DNA from: Nitrospirota bacterium
GTDB lineage: Bacteria; Nitrospirota; Leptospirillia; Leptospirillales; Leptospirillaceae
NCBI GenBank assembly: GCA_021828525.1
Contig: JAJZGM010000099.1
Coordinates: forward strand, 1 to 5,458
Direction of reading: 5' to 3'
Length of the DNA: 5,458 nt
Each line of letters opens with the position of its first letter. Position 1 is the stretch's first letter. Shown piece after piece: positions 1 to 5,458 of the stretch. The notes under the pieces were generated by a model. It worked only from the letters and a program-made list of their open reading frames with translations. It was not told the origin of the DNA and searched no databases. A program made the position numbers and the translations under genes.

Positions 1-111
1 GTCGGAGGGAAAGTCAACCCAGGGGCCGGATTGCGGAAGGCCGATGGGTGTCGGATCAAGATTGACGAACGGTCAGGATTTCGATACTATCTCACATTCG
101 AGATCTTTTAG
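1..111 (+). CDS. possible 3' end of an unidentified upstream gene (36 codons, partial)
   Basis: Reading frame 1 is open from the left edge to a TAG stop at 109-111 and has no visible start, so if real it is only a C-terminus. I do not recognise the family. The last residues (RSGFRYYLTFEIF) alternate hydrophobic and polar side chains and end in phenylalanine, which resembles the final beta-strand of outer-membrane barrel proteins, although the alternation is one residue out of the usual register. A second frame is also open across this stretch, so chance is a real alternative. If the gene is real, the rpsT promoter at 62-90 lies inside its last codons, which is possible in a compact genome. 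Confidence 0.35.
   Translation, partial: VGGKVNPGAGLRKADGCRIKIDERSGFRYYLTFEIF
62..90 (+). promoter_or_regulatory. sigma70-type promoter for rpsT
   Basis: A -35 box TTGACG (62-67, 5 of 6 consensus bases) is followed after exactly 17 bases by a -10 box TACTAT (85-90, 4 of 6). Transcription would begin near 97 and give a leader of about 100 nt before the rpsT start codon. No other promoter candidate in the first 195 bases is as good. Prediction only. Confidence 0.6.
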
Positions 112-191
112 GAGAAATGTATCGAATGGGTCGGGAGGACCTATTCCCTTTCCCGTCGTTTGAACCATGTTCATGAACGTCCACAAGGAGG
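95..191 (+). promoter_or_regulatory. structured rpsT 5' leader with two inverted repeats and a strong RBS
   Basis: Three elements are visible. CATTCGA (95-101) and its exact complement TCGAATG (122-128) can form a 7-bp stem with a 20-nt loop, although its 5' arm lies at the predicted transcription start. GTTCATGAAC (169-178) is a perfect palindrome, and its GTTC arm can also pair with GAAC at 162-165, so two hairpins compete. AAGGAGG (185-191) is a near-perfect Shine-Dalgarno lying 4 nt before TTG at 196, and it fixes that codon as the rpsT start. In E. coli, S20 represses translation of its own mRNA, which also starts with UUG. Whether this leader does the same is inference. Confidence 0.45.
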
Positions 192-195
192 ATCG

Positions 196-471
196 TTGGC
201 GAATCACGAGTCAACCAAGAAAGATATCAGGAGAAATGCCCGCCGTCGCGAGCGTAACCGTCAGGCGATCATGACGATGAGAACGCTTGCCAAAAAAGTC
301 GAAGAGGCGGTGAGCGCCGGAAAGTCGGCCGAAGCCCAGGAAGCCCTCATGCGCGTCGTTCCCTTTATCGACCATGCGGTCAATCGCGGCATTCTCCATC
401 GCAATACCGCGTCCCGGAAAATCTCCCGTCTTACCCTCAAGGTCAACGGGGTGGCCGCCTCCAAGGGGTGA
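196..471 (+). CDS. rpsT: 30S ribosomal protein S20
   Basis: The product is 91 residues, close to the usual S20 length of about 87. S20 is a primary 16S rRNA-binding protein of the small-subunit body. The N-terminus (MANHESTKKDIRRNARRRER) is the typical lysine- and arginine-rich helix. Next comes the helical segment around MRTLAKKVEEAV, and then the conserved C-terminal region DHAVNRGILHRNTASRKISRL at about residues 60-80. The start is TTG at 196, because AAGGAGG ends 4 nt upstream and the protein then begins at the family's MAN. An in-frame TTG at 160 would add 12 residues with no homology and no ribosome binding site. The gene has its own promoter and converges on holA, whose stop lies about 70 bases away. 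A rare start codon with a strong RBS suggests regulated translation. Confidence 0.95.
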   Translation: MANHESTKKDIRRNARRRERNRQAIMTMRTLAKKVEEAVSAGKSAEAQEALMRVVPFIDHAVNRGILHRNTASRKISRLTLKVNGVAASKG

Positions 472-491
472 CACCTCCGTGACATGTGATC

Positions 492-524
492 CGGTCGTGG
501 TGTCCTGGCCATGGCCGGAGACCG
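492..524. repeat. nested inverted repeat between convergent rpsT and holA
   Basis: The 68-base gap between the two convergent genes contains the perfect palindrome GGCCATGGCC (507-516). It is enclosed by CGGTC (492-496) and GACCG (520-524), which are complementary. The structure could fold on either transcript and might help end both. There is no T-run on either strand, so it is not a canonical intrinsic terminator, and I see no better terminator in the gap. Confidence 0.35.
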
Positions 525-539
525 AGGTCCTGTTCCGAT

Positions 540-1589
540 TCAGGCCTTTCGGGAAGGCTGTGCACCGAATTCCTTCTTTTCGGTCTCCCTGACCCGGCCT
601 CCGGGCTGTCCCAGGGCATAGAGGGTCGCGGCCAGCCTGTCCATGACAAGGGCCGAGGCGACTCCGGATTTGAGAAGAAGATCCGCCTCCCAGAGTGCGT
701 CGGCTCCCTTTCGTATCGACTCACGAGACATCTTTCCTGCCGACCTTGCGATACTGCCTGCCACGAAGGGTGGAACCCCCCCCAGATTGGCGACCTCCTG
801 CTCGGCCTCCCTCTGCCCCCTGCCTTCCGTCAGGGCATTTTTGGCGATCCGGTAGAGTTTCCACTGCCGATGGAGCAGGGAAATCAGTCCGAAGGGCGAT
901 TGTCCCCCCTCAAGAAACCGTGCCCACTCCCTGAAAAATTTCTTGTCTCCGTTTTCCAGTCCCCGGAGAAGATCGAAGACCGTCTTGTAGTGGGAGACGA
1001 CTCCATGTTTTTCCAGGAGCTCTTCCGTGACCTTCCTGATCTCTCCCTCTCTGGAAAGATCCGAAAACAAACGGTCGACGGGACCAGGGGATCCTTCGAA
1101 GGTTGTCATCAGGGGTTCAATGGCTCCTCTGTCGAGAGCCAGGTGATGCCTGTCAGCCAGGAACCGGATCCAGGCCTCCCTGTCGGAGGCCTTGGAGGGA
1201 AGGGCGAGGCTATAGGCCGGAATCTGTTTCGACCAGGTCGCGACTGTCTTTTCAGGGGCCTCGAGGACCACCGTCGTGACCGATTTTCCATTTTTCCCCT
1301 GGATCTCGACCGGGTCGATCTCGGGGGCCTGGTCGGCCCGGGTGATCCAGAGGATCCGTCTCTGGCCGAAGATCGGGCGCTCCCGGATCCGGGCAAGGAT
1401 TCTAAACTGGGCCATTTCTTCGCCGGTTCGTGTGTCGATGGCGGCAGACCCTTCCTCGGGATCGATCCCCAGGAGGATCAGAATATGCCGGCGCATCCAC
1501 AGGGAGAGGAGGGGATCTCCCGAAGAGAAGGCGAGGACCGTTCCAGGAAGTGTCGTCAGCCTGAAAAAATCAAGTGCCGGACGGATCAG
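540..1589 (-). CDS. holA: DNA polymerase III subunit delta (clamp loader), CTG start
   Basis: Delta opens the beta sliding clamp as part of the clamp-loader complex during chromosome replication. Read from CTG at 1589 the protein has 349 residues, near the usual 340 or so. Residues 1-32 (MIRPALDFF, then VLAFSSGDPLLSLWMRR) match the family's opening, as in E. coli MIRLYPEQL and AYLLLGNDPLLLQES. The middle segment FDLLRGLENGDKKFFREWARF (from about 205) and the C-terminal ADLLLKSG (302-309) are also typical delta features. There is no in-frame ATG, GTG or TTG before ATG at 1496 (residue 32), and starting there would delete the first strand and the GDPLL loop. An in-frame TAA at 1626-1628 limits the N-terminus. 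It is the last gene of the leuS-lptE-holA run, and its CTG overlaps the lptE stop. Identity is secure; the exact start is inferred. Confidence 0.9.
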   Translation of the reverse strand: MIRPALDFFRLTTLPGTVLAFSSGDPLLSLWMRRHILILLGIDPEEGSAAIDTRTGEEMAQFRILARIRERPIFGQRRILWITRADQAPEIDPVEIQGKNGKSVTTVVLEAPEKTVATWSKQIPAYSLALPSKASDREAWIRFLADRHHLALDRGAIEPLMTTFEGSPGPVDRLFSDLSREGEIRKVTEELLEKHGVVSHYKTVFDLLRGLENGDKKFFREWARFLEGGQSPFGLISLLHRQWKLYRIAKNALTEGRGQREAEQEVANLGGVPPFVAGSIARSAGKMSRESIRKGADALWEADLLLKSGVASALVMDRLAATLYALGQPGGRVRETEKKEFGAQPSRKA

Positions 1590-2272
1590 GGGGCACCCCC
1601 AGGAGCCGCCGGAACGGCCGAGCCATTAGGGAGCGGAGTCCCGGGAGTGGCGGGAACCCCGATCTGGGACTGCATTGACAGCGGAGTGAAGCTCTGGCTC
1701 CCGATGTTGTGGGCCATGAAATTCAGAAGCCGGACAGAAGCGTTCATGGCGGCCGTATTCATGGCGTACTGCTGGGTTGTGTTCAGGAGGGAGAGATTCA
1801 GGCTCACATACATGGGGGCGGTTCCGATGACTGAACCCCCATGCCAGAGCTCTTTTCCGGTGTAGCCCGTCGCATGGGCGTCGAGGATGATCTCGAGCTG
1901 GTATTCCTGGATGCCGTTGATGCTCGACAGGGCCAGGGGCATCTCTCCCACGGCCACCACGCTTCCCCACAGGACGATGTCGGCCCGCTTGGGATCGTTG
2001 ACGAGGATGACCCCGGAGGTCCGCAGGAGAGTGTCCTTGATCGCCTGGGTTACGGTGGTTTCGATCAGGGGATAGATCGTCATGTTGTGAAAGGTCTTCA
2101 CGGCGATCCGGACGTTCTTTCCGAAGCTCAGGTTGTGGGCGGCCGGGGTCTGGGTCAGATCGTTGAGATTGAAGAAATGGTACCCGCATCCGGAGAGACC
2201 GAGGAGAAAAAGGGCGATGAGAGCCCCGGTCCCTCCCCGCACCGGACGCCCGATCCTTCCCGGGAGATTCAT
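1586..2272 (-). CDS. lptE: LPS-assembly lipoprotein LptE
   Basis: LptE is an outer-membrane lipoprotein that plugs the LptD barrel and helps deliver lipopolysaccharide to the cell surface. The 228-residue product begins with basic residues and a hydrophobic stretch (about 15-26, ALIALFLLGL). The lipobox L26-S27-G28-C29 follows, and mature protein would start CGYHF, the CGYH signature of the family. A mixed alpha/beta domain follows (for example VRIAVKTFHN near 55-65 and the YQLEI strand near 125). The C-terminus is a low-complexity tail rich in proline, alanine and glycine (about 206-228). ATG at 2272 shares one base with the leuS stop (TGATG). The sequence before it is pyrimidine-rich and lacks a Shine-Dalgarno, so translation probably depends on coupling to leuS. 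LptD is not in the window. Confidence 0.88.
   Translation of the reverse strand: MNLPGRIGRPVRGGTGALIALFLLGLSGCGYHFFNLNDLTQTPAAHNLSFGKNVRIAVKTFHNMTIYPLIETTVTQAIKDTLLRTSGVILVNDPKRADIVLWGSVVAVGEMPLALSSINGIQEYQLEIILDAHATGYTGKELWHGGSVIGTAPMYVSLNLSLLNTTQQYAMNTAAMNASVRLLNFMAHNIGSQSFTPLSMQSQIGVPATPGTPLPNGSAVPAAPGGAP
1587..1600 (-). promoter_or_regulatory. Shine-Dalgarno and CTG initiation site of holA
   Basis: On the minus strand GGGGGTG (1600-1594) matches GGAGGTG at six of seven bases. With GGGGG as the core, it lies 6 nt before CTG (1589-1587). The CTG shares two bases with the lptE stop TGA (1588-1586), giving a CTGA junction analogous to the common ATGA overlap. Ribosomes finishing lptE would be placed exactly at this codon. 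By contrast, ATG at 1496 has no purine-rich site at a usable distance. Confidence 0.6.
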
Positions 2273-4797
2273 CAGGAGGGCCTGACCACAAAGTTCAGGA
2301 TTTTTCCCGGAACAAAGATGGTCTTGAGGATGGTCTGGCCGGCGAGGGCACGGACCACGCGTTCGTCTTCCCTGGCGCCTTCCGAGACCGTTTCTTCCCT
2401 GGCATCGGGGGGAAATGTCAAAGTCGCCCTGAGCTTCCCGTTCACCTGGATGACGAAAGGCACCGTCGCCCGGATCAGGGCGCGGTCATCGGGGACCGGC
2501 CAGCCATGATGACCCCTCTGTCCGAGTCCCAGCCGATCCCCGAGGTGTTGGGCAATGTGAGGGGCGAAGGGAGATAGGAGAAGAAGGAGCGTCCGGTACC
2601 CTGAAACCAGAACCCATCGCCGTGACTCGGTCTCTTCCGATAGGGCGTTTCCCTGGAAATTGCTGAGGGTGTTCAGAAGCTCCATGAGGCCGGCAATGGC
2701 CGTATTCATCTGGGCGTTGTTTTCGAGGTCGGTTGTGACCTTCCGGATGGTCTCGTGGATCTTGCTCCGCACCACCGAAGCTTCCGGAGAGAGACTCTCT
2801 TTCCAGGTGCCGGTCTCGATAGAGCCTGCCTCCGGGAATTCCTCGAAGAGAGAGTCGACCCGCCCATAAAGCCGGCCCAGGAAGCGGTAAGCCCCTTCGA
2901 CGGCCTTGTCGTCCCAGGAGAGGTCCTTGTCCGGCGGAGCGGAAAAAAGGGTGAAGAGACGGACTGTATCGGCCCCGTATTCGTTGATGAGCTGGTCGGG
3001 ATCGACCACATTCCCTTTCGATTTGGACATCTTCGATCCGTCTTTCAGGACCATGCCCTGTGTCAGGAGGGTCCGGAAGGGTTCCCTGACGGGTGAAAGT
3101 CCCAGATCGAAGAGAACTCGGGTGAAAAAACGGGCATAGAGGAGGTGGAGAATCGCATGTTCGACGCCTCCGATGTACTGGTCCACCGGTGTCCAGTAGG
3201 AGAGGGCCTCCGGGGAGAATGGACGGTCTTGCGGACAGTCCTCGATACCGGCGAAGCGAAGGAAGTACCACGAGGAATCAATAAAGGTGTCCATGGTGTC
3301 GGTTTCCCGCTGGCCGATTCCTCCGCAGGAGGGACAGGGGACGCCCTTGAAGGAGGGATGGTCCGCGAGCGGGGAGCCGCCCTTTCCGGTGAAATGGATA
3401 TCCCGGGGAAGCAGCACCGGAAGGTCGGACTCCGGGACGGGAACGATCCCACAGGAAGGACAGTGAATCACGGGAATGGGCGTCCCCCAGTAGCGCTGGC
3501 GGGAGATTCCCCAGTCCCTGAGACGGTAGGTCTTCTTCATCCGGCCCTGCCCTGTCATCTCGAGATGAGCCGTAATCGCAGTTCGGGCCTCATCTCCCGC
3601 AAGACCGGAAAAGGAGCCTGAATCAAAAAGAATTCCGTCGTCGGTGATGGCTTTTTCAAGCACGGAGAGTCGTTCCTGCCCGGGGGGAAGGATGACCTGA
3701 CGGACGGGGAGGCCATATTTCCTGGCGAACTCATAGTCACGCTGATCATGGGCGGGAACCGCCATGACCACTCCGGTTCCATAGGAGGCGACGACGAAAT
3801 TGCCGATCCAGAGAGGAATGCGGTCCCCCGTGAGGGGGTGGCGGAGGAAGAGCCCGGAAAAGACACCCTCCTTCTCGGGTTCCTCCCGATTGTGATGGGT
3901 CCGGGCCCGGAGTGTTTGCTCGATAAAGGATCTCGCGGGGAGATTTTCGGGCGAGTCTTCGAGCAGGGCCTCGAGAAGAGGATGTTCGGGGGCGATGGTC
4001 ACGAAGGTGACCCCGAAGAGGGTATCGGGTCGTGTCGTAAAGACAGTCAGGATTTCCGACGGGAGAGCCCGGGAAGAAGGCGGCTCGATCCTGAAGTCGA
4101 TCAGGGCCCCTGTGGACGGGGCGATCCAGTTGGCCTGCATCGTCCTGACCCGTTCCGGCCATCCTTCGAGGGATTCGAGATCTTTCGAGAGATCTTCGGC
4201 ATAGTCGGTAATCCTCAGAAACCATTGTTCCATGGTCCGGAGTCTGACAGGGTTCCCGCACCGCCAGCAAAGGCCATCCTCGACCTGTTCGTTGGCGAGG
4301 ACGGTGGCGCAGGAATCGCACCAGTTGAGAAGGGCTTCCTTTCTGTAGGCCAGCCCTTTTTCAAGAAGTTTCAGGAAAAACCACTGGTTCCAGCGGTAAT
4401 AGTCCGGATGGCATGTGGCGATCTCCCGGCTCCAGTCGTAGGAGAGGCCAAGTTTCTGGAGCTGCTCCTTCATATGGGCGATATTGCTCTCCGTCCAGTC
4501 GGCAGGATGGACTCCCCGAAGGATGGCGGCATTTTCGGCTGGCAGTCCGAAGGCGTCCCACCCCATGGGATGGAGAACGTTGAATCCGCGCATCCGTTTG
4601 TAGCGGGCAATCGCATCTCCGATAGAATAGTTTCTCACGTGGCCCATGTGAATGCGGCCCGACGGATAGGGAAACATCTCGAGACAGTAGTATTTCGGGC
4701 CAGACTCGGAGCGCCTGACATGATAGGCGCTGTCTTCTTTCCAGCGCCGCTGGACTGTTTGCTCGATTTCCGAAAAGGGATAGAGAGGATCGCTCAC
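2272..4797 (-). CDS. leuS: leucyl-tRNA synthetase
   Basis: This class I synthetase attaches leucine to tRNA-Leu in the cytoplasm. The product has 841 residues (E. coli 860) and looks complete. The HIGH-type motif is HMGH at 50-53 within PYPSGRIHMGHVRNY, and KMSKS is at 589-593. The CP1 editing domain shows TTRPDT (254-259) and GTGVVMAVPAHDQRDYEFA (340-358), where D351 matches the aspartate that binds misactivated amino acids. Two cysteine pairs (C160/C163 with C177/C180, and C446/C449 with C488/C491) look like two zinc sites. The helical anticodon-binding region spans about 630-760, and the C-terminal domain starts at FVIQVNGKLR (781) and includes FVPGKILNFVV. The start is GTG at 4797, with AAGGAG (4808-4803) 5 nt upstream. 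It is the first gene of the leuS-lptE-holA run. Confidence 0.97.
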   Translation of the reverse strand: MSDPLYPFSEIEQTVQRRWKEDSAYHVRRSESGPKYYCLEMFPYPSGRIHMGHVRNYSIGDAIARYKRMRGFNVLHPMGWDAFGLPAENAAILRGVHPADWTESNIAHMKEQLQKLGLSYDWSREIATCHPDYYRWNQWFFLKLLEKGLAYRKEALLNWCDSCATVLANEQVEDGLCWRCGNPVRLRTMEQWFLRITDYAEDLSKDLESLEGWPERVRTMQANWIAPSTGALIDFRIEPPSSRALPSEILTVFTTRPDTLFGVTFVTIAPEHPLLEALLEDSPENLPARSFIEQTLRARTHHNREEPEKEGVFSGLFLRHPLTGDRIPLWIGNFVVASYGTGVVMAVPAHDQRDYEFARKYGLPVRQVILPPGQERLSVLEKAITDDGILFDSGSFSGLAGDEARTAITAHLEMTGQGRMKKTYRLRDWGISRQRYWGTPIPVIHCPSCGIVPVPESDLPVLLPRDIHFTGKGGSPLADHPSFKGVPCPSCGGIGQRETDTMDTFIDSSWYFLRFAGIEDCPQDRPFSPEALSYWTPVDQYIGGVEHAILHLLYARFFTRVLFDLGLSPVREPFRTLLTQGMVLKDGSKMSKSKGNVVDPDQLINEYGADTVRLFTLFSAPPDKDLSWDDKAVEGAYRFLGRLYGRVDSLFEEFPEAGSIETGTWKESLSPEASVVRSKIHETIRKVTTDLENNAQMNTAIAGLMELLNTLSNFQGNALSEETESRRWVLVSGYRTLLLLLSPFAPHIAQHLGDRLGLGQRGHHGWPVPDDRALIRATVPFVIQVNGKLRATLTFPPDAREETVSEGAREDERVVRALAGQTILKTIFVPGKILNFVVRPS

Positions 4798-4839
4798 CAG
4801 AACTCCTTGAAATGGAAAAACAAATCAGTTTGTCCGTGC

Positions 4840-4848
4840 ATTTTATCA
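4840..4848 (-). promoter_or_regulatory. extended -10 promoter upstream of leuS
   Basis: The minus strand reads TGATAAAAT (4848-4840): a TAAAAT hexamer preceded by TG and one base, the extended -10 arrangement that can work without a good -35 box. I see no convincing -35 at 17 bases. Transcription would start near 4833, leaving a leader of about 35 nt before the leuS GTG. It is the only promoter-like sequence found for the three-gene run. Confidence 0.5.
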
Positions 4849-4912
4849 CAGGAGGTCCGGGGATGGGTATTCGGAGAGCTTCGTATTCAATGGCATATGT
4901 CGATCAGGGGCC

Positions 4913-4941
4913 TTTCCAAAAGGATCCTTCTCGGGTAGAAT
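4913..4941 (+). promoter_or_regulatory. promoter for tRNA-Arg
   Basis: A -35-like TTTCCA (4913-4918, 4 of 6) and a -10 TAGAAT (4936-4941, 5 of 6) are separated by 17 bases. Transcription would start near 4948, about 22 bases before the mature tRNA. The spacer carries the perfect palindrome AAGGATCCTT (4920-4929). It diverges from the leuS promoter about 65-70 bases away. Confidence 0.5.
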
Positions 4942-4969
4942 GGTCAGGTCAAATTTCTCACTCCCTTTT

Positions 4970-5047
4970 GCGCCCGTAGCTCAGCCCGGATAGAGCAACA
5001 GACTACGAATCTGAAGGTCGCAGGTTCAACTCCTGCCGGGCGCACCA
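4970..5047 (+). tRNA. tRNA-Arg (anticodon ACG)
   Basis: A full cloverleaf can be drawn. The acceptor arms GCGCCCG and CGGGCGC pair perfectly, the D stem is GCTC with GAGC, and the T stem is GCAGG with CCTGC around TTCAACT. The anticodon loop is CTACGAA with ACG at 5005-5007. The discriminator is A and CCA is encoded (5045-5047). A20 in the D-loop and C35 in the anticodon agree with known arginine identity elements. The first anticodon-stem pair is an A-A mismatch, and the other four pair. After A34 is deaminated to inosine by TadA, such a tRNA reads CGU, CGC and CGA. A decayed integrase ends 14 bases beyond its 3' end, which suggests that the tRNA end served as an integration site. Confidence 0.95.
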
Positions 5048-5061
5048 ATGATATCAAACAC

Positions 5062-5458
5062 TTACGAGACTTTTCCTTCCCCCGGATTCTCCCTTGGTGC
5101 CGGGTTTGGTGCCGGTTCGGATTCAAATTCCGTCTTTTTCGTCTCCTTGTCCAGAATCCCGACCGCCTCATGGAGATGGCCCGGTGATAGACGAGCATAA
5201 ATCCAAGGTCGTGGAGTAATCCTTGTGACCGGCCAGCTTCTGAACGGTGGTCAAGGGGATTCCTGCCTGGACAAGACGGGAGCAGAAGGTGTGCCGGACC
5301 ACCCCGGAAAGCCCGGCCTTTTCCACTTGCGCAGAAGCGCCTGCGCTTCCCGATGGGACCGGCCCTCTCCAATCCATTTGAAGAACAGTTTTCCCCTTCT
5401 CTGACGGTTTGCATTCGATCCTTCTTTCGCGCCCCTGAATATACAGAAACTGGCGACC
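5062..5458 (-). pseudogene. frameshifted C-terminal part of a tyrosine recombinase (phage/island integrase)
   Basis: The family cuts and rejoins DNA to insert or excise mobile elements. The frame open from the right edge contains FLYIQGRE, then VVRHTFCSRLVQAGIPLTTV and QKLAGHKDYSTTLD, the box II arginine and GH(K/R) histidine regions of the family. It then runs out of homology and stops at 5168. The expected continuation YARLSPGHLHEAV, with the nucleophilic tyrosine, lies in the next frame from 5199 and stays open to TAA at 5062-5064. One extra T at 5199-5201 explains the shift. A middle part (about 5312-5378) also reads better in another frame (KWIGEGRSHREAQALLRKWK), suggesting more indels. 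The usual HxxR histidine is glycine (GVVR). The N-terminus and first catalytic arginine lie outside the window. The displaced end encodes a PAPNPAP tail from a repeated TTGGTGCCGG. Its position beside tRNA-Arg fits an old integration. Confidence 0.8.

Noticed and set aside
160..195. in-frame upstream TTG as an earlier rpsT start
   Set aside because: It has no Shine-Dalgarno, adds residues absent from S20 proteins, and would bury the strong RBS at 185-191 inside the coding region.
486..1865. 459-codon plus-strand open frame
   Set aside because: It lies antisense to holA and lptE, both firmly identified. It shows no recognisable domain, and its composition is that of a GC-rich shadow frame.
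1626..2291. 221-codon minus-strand frame overlapping lptE
   Set aside because: It is very rich in Arg, Pro, Gly and His with no motif, while the other frame has a lipobox and the LptE signature.
4173..4197. repeated TTCGAGATCT-like sequence in leuS, with a 13-base match to 97-109
   Set aside because: In leuS it encodes a normal acidic segment (EDLSKDLESLE). One shared 13-mer in a window this size is compatible with chance.
3748..4938. 396-codon plus-strand open frame
   Set aside because: It is antisense to the 5' half of leuS and crosses the leuS promoter region. No domain is visible.
5094..5115. TTGGTGCCGG repeated 12 bases apart, considered as an attachment or recombinase-binding site
   Set aside because: It is explained by the PAPNPAP tail of the integrase remnant. 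There is no inverted symmetry or copy at the tRNA end to support an att role.
4944..5414. 156-codon minus-strand open frame containing PAGVEPATFRFVVCCSIRAE
   Set aside because: That stretch is the antisense translation of the tRNA-Arg gene, a familiar source of spurious database proteins. The rest is a shadow frame of the integrase remnant.
1..5458. CRISPR array, toxin-antitoxin pair, riboswitch or replication origin
   Set aside because: No regularly spaced repeats, no paired small ORFs, and no recognisable aptamer or DnaA-box cluster were seen.

Overview
This is a GC-rich window from a Gram-negative bacterial chromosome. The Gram-negative assignment rests on an LptE-type outer-membrane lipoprotein encoded between leuS and holA. 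The gene order and protein style fit Nitrospirota, and Leptospirillum is a tentative guess, but deltaproteobacterial lineages share a similar leuS-lptE-holA-rpsT neighbourhood, so the genus is not established.

Left part (1-539): a 36-codon open frame enters from the left edge and may be the 3' end of an unknown upstream gene. It is followed by a promoter, a structured leader of about 100 nt, and rpsT (ribosomal protein S20), which starts at TTG behind a strong Shine-Dalgarno. A short palindromic gap separates rpsT from the convergent holA gene.

Centre (540-4850, minus strand): a tightly packed operon transcribed leuS -> lptE -> holA. LeuRS charges tRNA-Leu, LptE is the lipoprotein plug of the LPS translocon, and HolA is the delta subunit of the DNA polymerase III clamp loader. 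leuS and lptE overlap by one base (TGATG). lptE and holA overlap as CTGA, and homology, reading frame and Shine-Dalgarno position all indicate that holA starts at that CTG, 31 codons before its first ATG. The genes are functionally unrelated and seem linked by coupled translation. An extended -10 promoter precedes leuS.

Right part (4850-5458): a plus-strand promoter and a tRNA-Arg(ACG) gene with encoded CCA. Fourteen bases beyond the tRNA, on the opposite strand, lies the C-terminal end of a decayed tyrosine recombinase. Its catalytic-tyrosine segment is displaced into another frame. This looks like the remnant of a mobile element that used the tRNA-Arg 3' end as its integration site.

I found no new defence, CRISPR or biosynthetic system. 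The points most worth checking are the CTG start of holA, the frameshifted integrase next to the tRNA, and the rpsT leader.
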